A stretch of DNA of 56,630 nt from an uncultured Clostridia bacterium (GTDB lineage: Bacteria > Bacillota > Clostridia > Christensenellales > Borkfalkiaceae), in the NCBI GenBank assembly GCA_947624215.1, contig CANQJJ010000007.1, positions 1 through 56,630 on the forward strand, written 5' to 3'. Under the pieces are notes generated by a model, which was not told the origin of the DNA, searched no databases, and saw only the letters and a program-made list of their open reading frames with translations. This document shows positions 40,699 through 49,274 of the stretch, piece after piece (positions within the stretch are counted from its first letter, which is position 1; the number at the start of each line of letters is the position of its first letter). Made by a program: the position numbers and the translations under genes.

Positions 40699-41585
40699 GC
40701 GTCGTCTATTCGGGCGGCATCAGCAAGGGGGCCTACCAGATCGGCTTTACCAAGGCCCTGCTCCGCCATGTGGGGCGGGATGAGATCAAGATGGTCTCGG
40801 GCGCCTCGATGGGCCTTCTGTGCGCATATGCGCTTGCAACGGACAAGGTGGACGTCTTCGAATGCGCCTACCGCAACATCGACATCGCCAAGGGCGCAGA
40901 GCTCTTCTACAACGTGTTTTTCAAGCAGCTGTTGTGGGGCTCCATCTCCTCCTTTGTCTCCTCTTCCGACCGCGTCGAGATCCCGCTCGCGTTCCCGATC
41001 TGCTTCGTACCCATCTTTTCGGTGCGCTATTTTTGGATCCTCGGAAAGTACAATGCCTGTTGGGGCAAGTATTTTCGTGCCGCGCTCAATTTTCCCTTCC
41101 TGTGCCTGCTTCCGTCCTTTCTCGAGCACAGGCTTGCACTCGACGGCGGCGCGGCCGACAACATCCCGCTCTATCCCCTCCTGAAACAGGGGGACGAATA
41201 TCTCGGCGGCGAGCAGTTCGACCTCATCTTGGTGCTGCACTTTGACGCGCGGTATGATTACCGCAAGGAGTTCGACCCCGGCGTCCCCGTGCTCGACCTT
41301 GACCTCGGGATCTGCAACGGCTTCAAAAAGAATCACTACGACTTCTCGCGGGAGTATGTCGCGGAGATGATAGGGAAGGCCGAGCAATACGGAGACAGGC
41401 TGTGCGAGCGGCTCTTCGGGGGCGACTGTTCGCGGGAAACGCTCAGAAGAACGGTCGACGAGATCTTTTTGGAGGAGCACGCCGTGCGGCAGAAGAACAT
41501 CTCAGCCGACCATGCGCTGAGCATGCTCAATTCCATCGGGAAATTTTTCCGCCGCGAGAGGACGTGTAATAAGAAACTTTATTGA
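40671..41585 (+). CDS. Patatin-like phospholipase domain in the -1 frame
   Basis: 304 codons from the slip site. All patatin elements are present: the oxyanion loop KIGVVYSGGISKGAYQIGFT, the nucleophile elbow VSGASMGLL (GxSxG), and the catalytic Asp in ALDGGAADNIPLYPLL. These lipases form a Ser-Asp dyad and act on membrane lipids. No ATG, GTG or TTG with a ribosome site precedes the domain, which begins within ten codons of the slip. Expression therefore needs -1 frameshifting, a change in the A8 run, or reinitiation. A sequencing error in the A run is also possible. Confidence 0.8.
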   Translation, partial: NGDRPRLKIGVVYSGGISKGAYQIGFTKALLRHVGRDEIKMVSGASMGLLCAYALATDKVDVFECAYRNIDIAKGAELFYNVFFKQLLWGSISSFVSSSDRVEIPLAFPICFVPIFSVRYFWILGKYNACWGKYFRAALNFPFLCLLPSFLEHRLALDGGAADNIPLYPLLKQGDEYLGGEQFDLILVLHFDARYDYRKEFDPGVPVLDLDLGICNGFKKNHYDFSREYVAEMIGKAEQYGDRLCERLFGGDCSRETLRRTVDEIFLEEHAVRQKNISADHALSMLNSIGKFFRRERTCNKKLY

Positions 41586-41598
41586 AGGAGAATTGATT

Positions 41599-41976
41599 AT
41601 GGAAAACCAAGACAACATGGCGACCCCTCAAAGCGCGGGGTACAAACCGCACGTCAAGCACAGAAACGTCGTGCTCTCAGTCATTTTCAGCGTGATCACG
41701 TTCGGGATCTACGGCCTGTATTGGTTCGTGTGCCTAACGAATGAGACGAACGCCCTCTCGAAGTACAAGACGGCGGGCGGCGTCAAGGCACTCGTCTTCA
41801 CGGTGCTCACGCTCGGGATCTATTCGTTCTATTGGCACTACATGCTCGGCAAGAAGACGGGCGACATCGAGGGCGATTCCTCCAGCGGGATCCTGTATCT
41901 CATCCTCTCCCTGCTCGCGCTCGGATTCATCAACTACATTCTCGCGCAGAGCGTGCTCAACCGCACGGCCGCCTGA
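41599..41976 (+). CDS. DUF4234 membrane protein
   Basis: 125 residues from ATG 41599, 8 bases after GAAGGAG. DUF4234 signature: VKHRNVVLSVIFSVITFGIY, GLYWFVCLTNETNALSKYKT, then a second helix pair with VFTVLTLGIYSFYWHYMLGK and a third helix LYLILSLLALGFINYILAQS. It begins 13 bases after the patatin stop, in the same operon. The function is unknown; it may place or restrain the lipase at the membrane (inference). Confidence 0.88.
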   Translation: MENQDNMATPQSAGYKPHVKHRNVVLSVIFSVITFGIYGLYWFVCLTNETNALSKYKTAGGVKALVFTVLTLGIYSFYWHYMLGKKTGDIEGDSSSGILYLILSLLALGFINYILAQSVLNRTAA

Positions 41977-41989
41977 GTTTTTTACAACA

Positions 41990-42075
41990 CGGCGAGCTTT
42001 GAGATTGACTTTGCAACACGGAGAATTTTGAGACACGACGAGCTTTGAAATGAGGCGAGCTTTGAGACACGGTTT
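41990..42075 (+). repeat. Imperfect short tandem repeat after DUF4234
   Basis: About four degenerate copies of ACGGCGAGCTTTGAGACAC lie between the DUF4234 stop and the terminator. No frame is preserved across it. Confidence 0.65.
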
Positions 42076-42107
42076 GTAATTCCTCAAAGCAAAAGAAACG
42101 CCGACCT

Positions 42108-42136
42108 GCCCACCCGATCCCGGGGTGGGCTTTTCC
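42108..42136 (+). terminator. Terminator of the patatin operon
   Basis: GCCCACCC (42108-42115) and GGGTGGGC (42123-42130) with the loop GATCCCG, followed by TTTT. Confidence 0.85.
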
Positions 42137-42725
42137 GTGCAGATATGCCCGCGTCAAGCTCCATCGCGGACATGGTACCCTCAAATGATGTCCATGGTAG
42201 CGGTAAGCGACGCCTCTTGCTGTCCCTGTAAGGGAAAGTGGCGCACTGCCCTTGTGCGCCGAAAGGGTTTCTCCTCCTCATCCGCCCTCATCCGCCCTAC
42301 GGGCACCTTCCCCAGAGGGGAAGGCAAGGGTACGCTCTCTCGGGCCCGCGGTGGTGGTAAGCTGTCATACCGAACGCGCGAGGCTTCTATTTGTGATTCC
42401 AAGCGCGACACGAGCCGTAGGCGAAGTAGCGTAGCGAGTGTATCCCCTCATACGAAGTCCATGTTGTGGTAAGCGCGTCATCCTGAGGCGGAATGATGGA
42501 ACGAAGTCCGATGCGGCTGTCCCCGAAGGATCCCGAAGAACGAAGTCCGACAGCTTAGGGAAGTAACCAAGCATTCTATTACGTCATGCTGAGCGTAGTC
42601 GAAGCATCACCTTGTATATAATGCGGTGACCCTTCAACTACGTTCAGGGTGACGTAATTGGAATGCTTTAGTCATTCACACAGGCTTGGTCGTCGCCCCC
42701 CCATCCGGCGCCGCAGGGCGCTTTC
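42137..42725. repeat. Gene-free mosaic of dispersed repeats
   Basis: No gene is seen. In order: an exact dispersed motif GCGGACATGGTACCC (42167-42181); R3 reversed (42217-42265); R2 (42275-42331); R11 interrupted by R10 (about 42365-42450); R6 (42474-42553); R4 (42580-42662). Confidence 0.8.
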
Positions 42726-43700
42726 TCAGCCGATGCGGCGGACGAAGGGGTGGTAGTTTAGGATCTCTTCGATCTCGGCGAGGAGGTCATCGGCGAGTTT
42801 CAGTCCGCTTGCGGCGACATTCGCGCTCAGCTGGCTCATGCGGCTCGCACCCGTAATGACGGAACTGATCTCCCCCCGCCTCAGGATCCACGCGAGGGCC
42901 AGCACGGAGAGGGGAACGCCCGCCTTCTCCGCCACGGTGAGAAGCCGCTCCACCTTTCCGAGGTTTTCCTCGGTGAGCAGGTTGTTGATCTGCTTGTCAG
43001 CCTGCCACGTCGCACGGGAGCCCTGCGGGAGCGGCATGCCCTTCCTGTATTTGCCAGTGAGCAGCCCCTGCGAGAGCGGCGAGAAGGGGGTGATGCCCAC
43101 GCCGTATTTTTGGCAGATACCCATGATCTCGTCCTCGATGTAGCGGTCGACCATGTTGTATTGCGGTTGTACGGCTGCGAGAGGGCGGAACCCGTTCTCC
43201 CTTGCAAGGTGGATGGCCTCCGTGATCTGCACGGGCGACCACTCGCTCACGCCGTAGTATAAGATCTTACCGCGGGCCACCATGTTCGAGAGCACCTCGA
43301 GTGTTTCCTCGATGGGCGTGGTCGGATCGAAGCGGTGGCAGAAGTAGATGTCGATGTAATCGAGGCCCAAATTTTTGAGGGACCTGTCGAGCTGTTCGGT
43401 GATGTGTTTGCGGGAGAGCCCCCACTCATTGGCGCCCCTGCCCATGGGGAAGAAGACCTTGGAGGAGACGACATACTCACTGCGCGCATGTTCCCTGAGT
43501 GCCTCGCCGAGAAAGCGTTCCGCGGCGCCGCCGGAGTAGGCATCGGCACAGTCGAAGAAGTTGATGCCCGCGTCGAAGGCGGCATTGACGGTGTCTAAGG
43601 CAGTCTTGCGCGCTTCGGCCGTGGCGAGGTCCGTGACCCAGCTCCCGAGGGCGATCTCCGAGAGTTTGAGCCCGTATTTTCCGAGATTGCGGTATTGCAT
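42726..43700 (-). CDS. Aldo/keto reductase, potassium-channel beta-subunit type
   Basis: 324 residues, a complete (beta/alpha)8 NADPH-dependent reductase. MQYRNLGKYGLKLSEIALGS at the start, the catalytic tetrad segments FFDCADAYSGGAAERFLGEA (Asp, Tyr) and VVSSKVFFPMG (Lys), then DYIDIYFCHRFDP (His), GVSEWSPVQI, QPQYNMVDRYIE and the cofactor-binding VITGASRMSQLSANVAA. It resembles the YajO/Kvbeta group. The substrate is not predictable. Unlike the reductase at the left end it is intact. Confidence 0.93.
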   Translation of the reverse strand: MQYRNLGKYGLKLSEIALGSWVTDLATAEARKTALDTVNAAFDAGINFFDCADAYSGGAAERFLGEALREHARSEYVVSSKVFFPMGRGANEWGLSRKHITEQLDRSLKNLGLDYIDIYFCHRFDPTTPIEETLEVLSNMVARGKILYYGVSEWSPVQITEAIHLARENGFRPLAAVQPQYNMVDRYIEDEIMGICQKYGVGITPFSPLSQGLLTGKYRKGMPLPQGSRATWQADKQINNLLTEENLGKVERLLTVAEKAGVPLSVLALAWILRRGEISSVITGASRMSQLSANVAASGLKLADDLLAEIEEILNYHPFVRRIG

Positions 43701-44173
43701 ATTTTTCTCCTTTTTTGATTGTTATGGTAAGCGTACAAAAGTCCGCGGTGGAGGTAAGCGCGTCATCCCGAGGCGGAATGATGGAACGAAGTCCGATGAA
43801 AAGCGCCTCCTTGGGGAGGAGCTGTCACATCGTGACTGAGGTGGGGATCACAACTGTTCTTTCCAATTTTTATAATAAGGTGATGCTTCGACGGGGCTCA
43901 ACATGACGTTATTGGGAATGCTTTGGGCGATCACACGAAGTCCGACGTCTGCCTCCCACCTTATACCTGAGGGGGGAGGATGTCGCGTCAGCGACAGGTA
44001 GGGGGTGCCATTCCAAACCCCTCACCGCCGAAAGGGCATCGGCGGAGCTCCCCTTACAGGGGCGCCAAGGGAGCACGCTCAAATTGGCCTTAGGCGTCTT
44101 TTTACAGGGGCGCCAAGGGTTCCTCACACGGGCTTGGTCGCGGACATGGTACCCCCCAACACCGTCTTCTCCC
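43701..44173. repeat. Gene-free mosaic of dispersed repeats
   Basis: No gene is seen. In order: R6/R5 (43757-43864), part of R4 (43875-43915), R9 (43970-44010), R1 (44017-44070), a second partial R1 end (44104-44121), and an exact dispersed motif GCGGACATGGTACCCC (44140-44155). Confidence 0.8.
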
Positions 44174-45439
44174 TTAGTTTTCGCCCCATTCGGCGGGGAT
44201 CTGCGGGTGCGGACGGTGCTTCTCCTCGTTTTTATACGACCACTTGAGCAGGATGGGCGTGAGCACCGAGGAGAGCAGGATGATGAGGAAGACAAAGGGG
44301 AACACCGCCTCCGAGACGAGCCCGGCCGCAACGCCCTTCTCCGTGCAGATGAGCACGACTTCCGCCCGCACCATCATGCCGAGCCCGACGCGCAGGCTGT
44401 CGTGCCACGAATACTTGCACAGCTTCGCCCCTGCCCCGCAGCCGACGAGTTTGCCGAGCAGGGCCATGATGACGAAGACAAACCCGAACGCGAGAAAGGC
44501 GGGGGTGATGCCGTCGAAATCGAGGTTCATGCCGATGGTCGCAAAGAAGATGGGGGAGAAGAAGAGGTAGCCCATCGTGTCTACTTTGCTCTCGACGTAA
44601 GGAGTCTCCGAGAGCGTGCCCCCGAGCAGAATGCCCGCGATGTACGCGCCCGTGATATCTGCCACGCCGAAGAGTTTCTCCGCGCAGTAGGCATAGAGGA
44701 AACAGGCCGCGAGCGAGATGATGGGCACGCGCCGGTTGTGCGGGGCCGTGCGCTCCATGCGGTCGAAGAGTTTGCGCAGCAGCACCCCCACGGCAATGGC
44801 CGCAACAAAGAAGATGACGATCTTGATGACCACCATGCCCGCGTTGGGGTTGAACCAAGCCCATCCCGCGCCCTCGCTCCCGCCCGAGGAAAAGCCCGTG
44901 AGCACGGAGAGGATGACGATGCCGATGACGTCGTCGATGACGGCGGCCGCCACGACGGAGGTGCCCACTTTGGTATCGAGTTTCCCGAGCTCTTTGAGGA
45001 CGGCGACGGTCACGGAGACAGAGGTCGCGGTGAGGATGGCGCCGTAGAACAGCCACGAGAGGACGCCCGCTTCGGGGAAGAAGATGAGCGCGGTGAGGGT
45101 GCCCAGCCCCATGGGGACGACGACGCCGAGCGTGGTGATGACGACGGCCGCGATGCCCGTCTGCCTGAGCTTTTTGAGATCGGTGCCGAGGCCCGTGGAG
45201 AACATGATGAGGACGACGCCGATCTTGCCCATGACGTCGAGCACGAATTCGACCTGTTCGCCGAAGAAGGCGGTCTGCAAAGGCTCCCACGGGATATAGC
45301 GCAGGAGCCCGACGAGGATCCCTGCGGCGAGCATGCCGATGACGGCCGGCATCCCGCATTTGTGTGCCCCGAGCCCCATCAGCTTGGAGAGAAGGAGGAT
45401 GAGGGAGAGGGGGAGTAAGAGTTCGAATGCTTCTAACAT
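44174..45439 (-). CDS. CPA2-family cation:proton antiporter
   Basis: 421 residues from ATG 45439, about 12 membrane helices. It carries the CPA2 core: GMPAVIGMLAAGILVGLLRY, MFSTGLGTDLKKLRQTG, the ion-binding TSVVAAAVIDDVIGIVILSV (adjacent Asp pair), and GAYIAGILLGG. There is no C-terminal TrkA or other regulatory domain, so it ends shortly after the last helix. It probably exchanges Na+ or K+ for protons. A longer start at 45481 is possible, but its extra peptide is not conserved-looking. Confidence 0.92.
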   Translation of the reverse strand: MLEAFELLLPLSLILLLSKLMGLGAHKCGMPAVIGMLAAGILVGLLRYIPWEPLQTAFFGEQVEFVLDVMGKIGVVLIMFSTGLGTDLKKLRQTGIAAVVITTLGVVVPMGLGTLTALIFFPEAGVLSWLFYGAILTATSVSVTVAVLKELGKLDTKVGTSVVAAAVIDDVIGIVILSVLTGFSSGGSEGAGWAWFNPNAGMVVIKIVIFFVAAIAVGVLLRKLFDRMERTAPHNRRVPIISLAACFLYAYCAEKLFGVADITGAYIAGILLGGTLSETPYVESKVDTMGYLFFSPIFFATIGMNLDFDGITPAFLAFGFVFVIMALLGKLVGCGAGAKLCKYSWHDSLRVGLGMMVRAEVVLICTEKGVAAGLVSEAVFPFVFLIILLSSVLTPILLKWSYKNEEKHRPHPQIPAEWGEN

Positions 45440-45594
45440 TTCCGTTGCCTTTCCCCAAAGGGGAAACGAATTTTCGAGCATTCCCTATTATATCCCTTTT
45501 GCGGCAAAAGGCAACTTTTTTCGCGCATATTTTTTCAAAGAGCGAATTTGGTGATAACGTCACGTTTTTTGGGAGTTTGAAGCCGTGCAAGTGC

Positions 45595-45623
45595 TTGCAA
45601 TTTTTTCGGGAATCTGTTACAAT
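45595..45623 (+). promoter_or_regulatory. mrnC promoter giving a probably leaderless mRNA
   Basis: TTGCAA (45595-45600), a 17-base spacer and TACAAT (45618-45623) are followed by only 7 bases before ATG 45631, with no ribosome site. Confidence 0.7.
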
Positions 45624-45630
45624 AGGGAAC

Positions 45631-46020
45631 ATGGACGAGTTTACCGCGCCCGTTCCGAAGGAGCGGGTCAAACAGATGGACCCTGTGGTCCTCGCCTTTG
45701 TGGGGGACGCGGCCTATACGCTGTATGTGCGGCGGGGGCTTGCGCTCACGCACGGGCTGCATACGGGGGAGCTCAACAGGTTGGCGACGGAGAAGGTCTC
45801 GGCGCACGGGCAGAGCACGGCATTGGAGAAGATCTTGCCGCGGCTCACCGAGGAGGAGGGGGAGATCTTCCGCCGCGGGCGCAACGCGAAGAAGCCGACG
45901 AAGAGCAAAAACGCCACGGTTGGGGAATATGTGCGTTCGACGGGTTTCGAGGCGCTTCTGGGGTATCTCTACCTCACGGGGCAGGAGACCCGCATCGCCG
46001 AGCTCTTCTTTTCCGAGTGA
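45631..46020 (+). CDS. mrnC: Mini-ribonuclease III
   Basis: 129 residues. This is an RNase III catalytic domain without a double-stranded-RNA-binding domain, needed for 23S rRNA maturation in Bacillota. MDPVVLAFVGDAAYTLYVRR carries the conserved Asp, and RRGRNAKKPTKSKNATVGEY and FEALLGYLYLTGQ supply the second acidic site. Length is as in the family. It precedes rlmB and sigH, the conserved Bacillota order, although a repeat block of about 390 bp is inserted between mrnC and rlmB. Confidence 0.93.
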   Translation: MDEFTAPVPKERVKQMDPVVLAFVGDAAYTLYVRRGLALTHGLHTGELNRLATEKVSAHGQSTALEKILPRLTEEEGEIFRRGRNAKKPTKSKNATVGEYVRSTGFEALLGYLYLTGQETRIAELFFSE

Positions 46021-46412
46021 GAAAAGAGGGGGTATGTACGAGGCCTGCGGTGGGGGGAAACGACGCCCCCCTTGCTGTCCCTGTAAGGGAAAGTGGCGCA
46101 CTGTCCTTGTGCGCCGAAAGGGTTTTTTGTTCCTTGATTCTATGTGAGTAAAACCCCTCAGTCCCGCAAAGGGCCGCGGGCCAGCTCCCCTTACAGGGGC
46201 GCCAAGGGTCGCTCAAACGAAGTCCGCGGTGGTGGTAAGCGCGTCATCCTGAGCCGGAATGGCAATACAAAGTCCGATGTGGCTGTCCCCGAAGGATCCC
46301 GAAGAACGAAGTCCGACTGCTGGATGAACAGACCATGCGTTCTTTTACGTCATGATGAGCGTGGCCGAGGGATCTAAGCATCACCATTTTATCAAAACTT
46401 AACGGGTAATCT
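46021..46412. repeat. Gene-free repeats between mrnC and rlmB
   Basis: R3 reversed (46061-46125), a variant of R1 (46147-46210, with CGCAAAGGGCCGCGGG), R6 (46238-46320) and a partial R4 (46346-46390). No gene is seen. Confidence 0.8.
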
Positions 46413-47120
46413 ATGTTGACATATGGTAGAAATGCCGTTTTGGAACTGCTCAAAACGGACAAAACAGTGGAAAAGATCATGATGGAGAAGGGCGCGCAGG
46501 GGACCCTCGGGCGCATCTTTGCCATTGCCCGCGAGCGCGGCGTCCGCGTGCAGTTCGTCGACCGCGCCGTTCTCGACAAGACGTGCAAAGACACCCGCCA
46601 TCAGGGCGTCGCCGCCTTCACAACAGAGTTTATCTACGCCGAGCTTTCGGACATGGGTGGGGGAGAAGAGTCCCTCATCGTCCTCTGCGACGGCATCGAG
46701 GACGTCCACAACTTGGGCTCCATCCTCCGCGTTGCCGAGTGTGCGGGGGCAGACGGCGTCGTCATCCCCAAGTCCAAGGGGGCGAGCGTGACGGAGGCCG
46801 TCATCCGCATCTCCGCAGGCGCGGCCGAGCATATCCCGGTGGCCAAGGCGCCCTCTATCAACTATGCCGTCGACGAGCTGAAAAAGCGCGGCTATTGGGT
46901 CTTCGCCCTCGAGGCGGACGGCTCTCCCATCTATGAAGCCGACCTCCGCGGCAAGATCGCGCTCGTCGTGGGCGGGGAAGACTGCGGCGTCCACCGCCTC
47001 ACCCGTGAAAAGTGCGACGGCGTGCTCTCCATCCCCCTCATGGGCAAGGTCAATTCGCTGAACGCCTCCGTGGCGCTCGGCATCGCAGTTTACGAGGTGG
47101 TCCGTGCAAGGAAAAGGTAA
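46413..47120 (+). CDS. rlmB: TrmH/RlmB-family 23S rRNA 2'-O-methyltransferase
   Basis: 235 residues. The SPOUT fold with a deep knot: YGRNAVLELLKTDKTVEKIM, then motif 1 DGIEDVHNLGSILRVAECAG, motif 2 ALVVGGEDCGVHRLT and motif 3 IPLMGKVNSLNASVALGIAV. It methylates a ribose in 23S rRNA with AdoMet. It overlaps the sigma factor gene by 17 bases. An exact dispersed 8-mer (46651-46658) encodes SDMGGGEE. Confidence 0.92.
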   Translation: MLTYGRNAVLELLKTDKTVEKIMMEKGAQGTLGRIFAIARERGVRVQFVDRAVLDKTCKDTRHQGVAAFTTEFIYAELSDMGGGEESLIVLCDGIEDVHNLGSILRVAECAGADGVVIPKSKGASVTEAVIRISAGAAEHIPVAKAPSINYAVDELKKRGYWVFALEADGSPIYEADLRGKIALVVGGEDCGVHRLTREKCDGVLSIPLMGKVNSLNASVALGIAVYEVVRARKR

Positions 47121-47676
47121 AAAACCAAGCGACGACGAATTGCTCGCGAGATATTACAGCGGCGACATGGGTGCCACCGAAGAGCTCATGTTGCGCTATA
47201 AAGACACCATTCTCGGCATCGCGCGCAAGTTCTCCTTCCGCTCCTTTGCGGAGGTGGACGACCTCGTGCAGGAGGGGATGATCGCGCTCTACAAAGCCAT
47301 GGGGACCTACGATCCCGCGCAGGGCAAGTCCTTCAAAAATTTTGTCTACTTCTGCGCCGTTCGCAGGATCTATAGCTATCTGCGTACCCAGAGCCGCAAG
47401 GAGCCCGGGGGCGAGCGCGCCGAGATCGACCCCGAAAGTTTGGCCGAGGGAGAAAATCCCGAGGAACTTCTGCTCTCGGGGGAATCGGAGGGGGAGTTCC
47501 GCATGCGCCTCTCCAAGCTGCTCTCCGACTTCGAGTTCCGCGTGGTGACGATGTACCTCGACGGCATGACGTACGCCCAGATCTCCGCGGCCACGGGGCG
47601 GGCGGTCAAGAGCATCGACAACGCCCTCGCGCGCGCCAAGCGCAAGTTGCAGAGCGCCTATTCCGCCGCGGAGTAA
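47104..47676 (+). CDS. sigH: RNA polymerase sigma factor, SigH type
   Basis: 190 residues from GTG 47104. Region 2 is clear: YKDTILGIARKFSFRSFAEV, DDLVQEGMIALYKAMGTYDP. Region 4 is a helix-turn-helix: MTYAQISAATGRAVKSIDNA, LARAKRKLQS. Position after mrnC and rlmB identifies it as the sigma-H counterpart of Bacillus, which controls early sporulation or competence genes. The yacP gene usually between rlmB and sigH is missing; the two overlap by 17 bases. It is about 25 residues shorter than Bacillus SigH. Confidence 0.88.
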   Translation: MQGKGKKPSDDELLARYYSGDMGATEELMLRYKDTILGIARKFSFRSFAEVDDLVQEGMIALYKAMGTYDPAQGKSFKNFVYFCAVRRIYSYLRTQSRKEPGGERAEIDPESLAEGENPEELLLSGESEGEFRMRLSKLLSDFEFRVVTMYLDGMTYAQISAATGRAVKSIDNALARAKRKLQSAYSAAE

Positions 47677-47680
47677 CAGA

Positions 47681-47709
47681 GCCGCCGCAAGCAAGGAGTA
47701 ATTTTGCGG
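47681..47709 (+). terminator. Hairpin after sigH
   Basis: GCCGCAA and TTGCGGC pair around an A/G-rich loop. No T run follows. A weak terminator or processing site is possible. Confidence 0.4.
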
Positions 47710-47834
47710 CCCCCAATGCCCCCAAATATCCATATTACGGAAACGACCGCGAAAAATGACCCGCGGAGAGACATATTACAGATTGCAAAAGAGACATATT
47801 AAGTTACAAATTAAGTTACAAAGGAGAAGAGAAT

Positions 47835-48542
47835 ATGTTTGGTCTTGCCTATTTTCATGTGCAGGCGTTGCAGGTCGTCTTCTTTGCCCTCGGGCTGTTC
47901 GGGGCGTATGCAACGTATAAGAGCAGGGCGCTTTCCTACGTCGCCGTGTTCTTCGTGGCGGCGTGGCTGCTCGTTTTGAAGGGGATCCAATACTTCGAAC
48001 TTGGCCGCCTGCCCATGGACATCAGCGCGGTGTGCTATTTTTTATACGGTATCTGCGCCATTCTTCCCTTCCGTCCCCTCAAGACGGTCGCGGCACAGCT
48101 CGCCACCCTGTGCGGCTTGGTCTACGGCATCTGCATGATCGCACGGCCCGACGTCTTCTTTGAACACGACTCCAACGAGTTCGGGCGCTACTTTGCCATC
48201 GCCAACCACGCCATGCTCTTCTTCGGCGGGCTCGCCATGATGGGACACGTGCGCTTCAAAAAGACGGATTTCCTCTGGACGCTCTCCGCCGTCGCTCTCA
48301 TCGTGGGCTACATCGAGGCCTGTGTTCTCTATGGCGTTCCCGAGAGCACGGCCGTCTTCCCCGAGATCGTCAACGGCAATATCGTCTACATGATCTTCCC
48401 CGACTTCACGCCGGCATGGTGGTATTATCCCGTGTATTACGCCGCCTTCGCCGTGCTCACAGGCCTGTGGCTCAAACTCACCTACATCATCAACCGAAGG
48501 GCAGTCCCCGCGACCCTGCAAACGCGTTTCATCACCATGTAA
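47835..48542 (+). CDS. TIGR02206 (YwaF-like) membrane protein, copy 1
   Basis: 235 residues, about seven membrane helices. LGRLPMDISAVCYFLYGICA, NHAMLFFGGLAMMGHVRFKK and WWYYPVYYAAFAVLTGLWLK match the TIGR02206/YwaF integral membrane family, whose function is unknown. A second copy follows 15 bases downstream. The leader has two short direct repeats, AGAGACATATTA and AAATTAAGTTACAAA-like, then GGAGAAG before the ATG. Confidence 0.85.
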   Translation: MFGLAYFHVQALQVVFFALGLFGAYATYKSRALSYVAVFFVAAWLLVLKGIQYFELGRLPMDISAVCYFLYGICAILPFRPLKTVAAQLATLCGLVYGICMIARPDVFFEHDSNEFGRYFAIANHAMLFFGGLAMMGHVRFKKTDFLWTLSAVALIVGYIEACVLYGVPESTAVFPEIVNGNIVYMIFPDFTPAWWYYPVYYAAFAVLTGLWLKLTYIINRRAVPATLQTRFITM

Positions 48543-48557
48543 AAGGAGGACAGAGAG

Positions 48558-49265
48558 ATGTTGGGGATCACATTTTTTCACATGCGTGCGCTGCAAGCTT
48601 GCATCTTTTTCCTCGGGATATTGGCTGCCTACGCGACCTACAAGAACAGGGTACTCTCCTATGTGGGCGTCTATGCCGCGGCGATCTGGCTCTTCGGCAT
48701 CAAGATGTATGAATACGTCGGCTCGGGCCGCCTGCCCATGGACATCAGCGCCATCTGCTATTTCCTCTTCGGCGCCTGCACCATCCTGCCCGTGCGCCCG
48801 CTCAAAGTGGCCGCCGCGCACCTCGGCACCCTGTGCGGCTTGGTCTACGGGATCGTCATGATCGCGATGCCGCACACCTTCTACCAGCGCGACCCCGATG
48901 AGTTCCTGCGCTTCTACGGCATGGTCAACCACGCCATGCTCTTCTTCGGCGGGCTCGCCATGTTTGGGCACGTGCGCTTCAAAAAGACGGACTTCTTCTG
49001 GACGCTCTGCCTTTTGACCCTCATCATCGGCTACACCGAGATCTGCGTCCAGTGCGGGGTCGCCGCGGGCACGGCCATGTTCCCCTCCATCATCAACGGC
49101 TCCTTCGTCTTCGACGAGCTGACGTGGCTCTCGCCGACATGGTGGTATTATCCCGTGTACTACGCCCTCCTCGCCACGCTGTTTGCGCTGTGGCTCAAAC
49201 TCACCTACATCATCAACCGAAGGGCAGTCCCGGAATCTCGCAAAGCAGGATTTTTCGCCCTGTAA
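48558..49265 (+). CDS. TIGR02206 (YwaF-like) membrane protein, copy 2
   Basis: 235 residues, the same length as copy 1. It shares long identical blocks (GRLPMDISA, TLCGLVYGI, NHAMLFFGGLAM, GHVRFKKTDF, WWYYPVYYA, LKLTYIINRRAVP). The pair arose by tandem duplication. It has an AAAGGAGG ribosome site. Divergence is greatest in the loop near residues 165-195, where ligand specificity might differ. The dnaX gene follows after 9 bases, so the three genes may be co-transcribed. Confidence 0.85.
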   Translation: MLGITFFHMRALQACIFFLGILAAYATYKNRVLSYVGVYAAAIWLFGIKMYEYVGSGRLPMDISAICYFLFGACTILPVRPLKVAAAHLGTLCGLVYGIVMIAMPHTFYQRDPDEFLRFYGMVNHAMLFFGGLAMFGHVRFKKTDFFWTLCLLTLIIGYTEICVQCGVAAGTAMFPSIINGSFVFDELTWLSPTWWYYPVYYALLATLFALWLKLTYIINRRAVPESRKAGFFAL

Positions 49266-49274
49266 GGAGCGTCT

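Noticed and set aside
44084..45418. A 444-codon plus-strand frame opposite the antiporter gene
   Set aside because: It is the complement of a clear CPA2 antiporter and is extremely rich in Asp, Glu and His.
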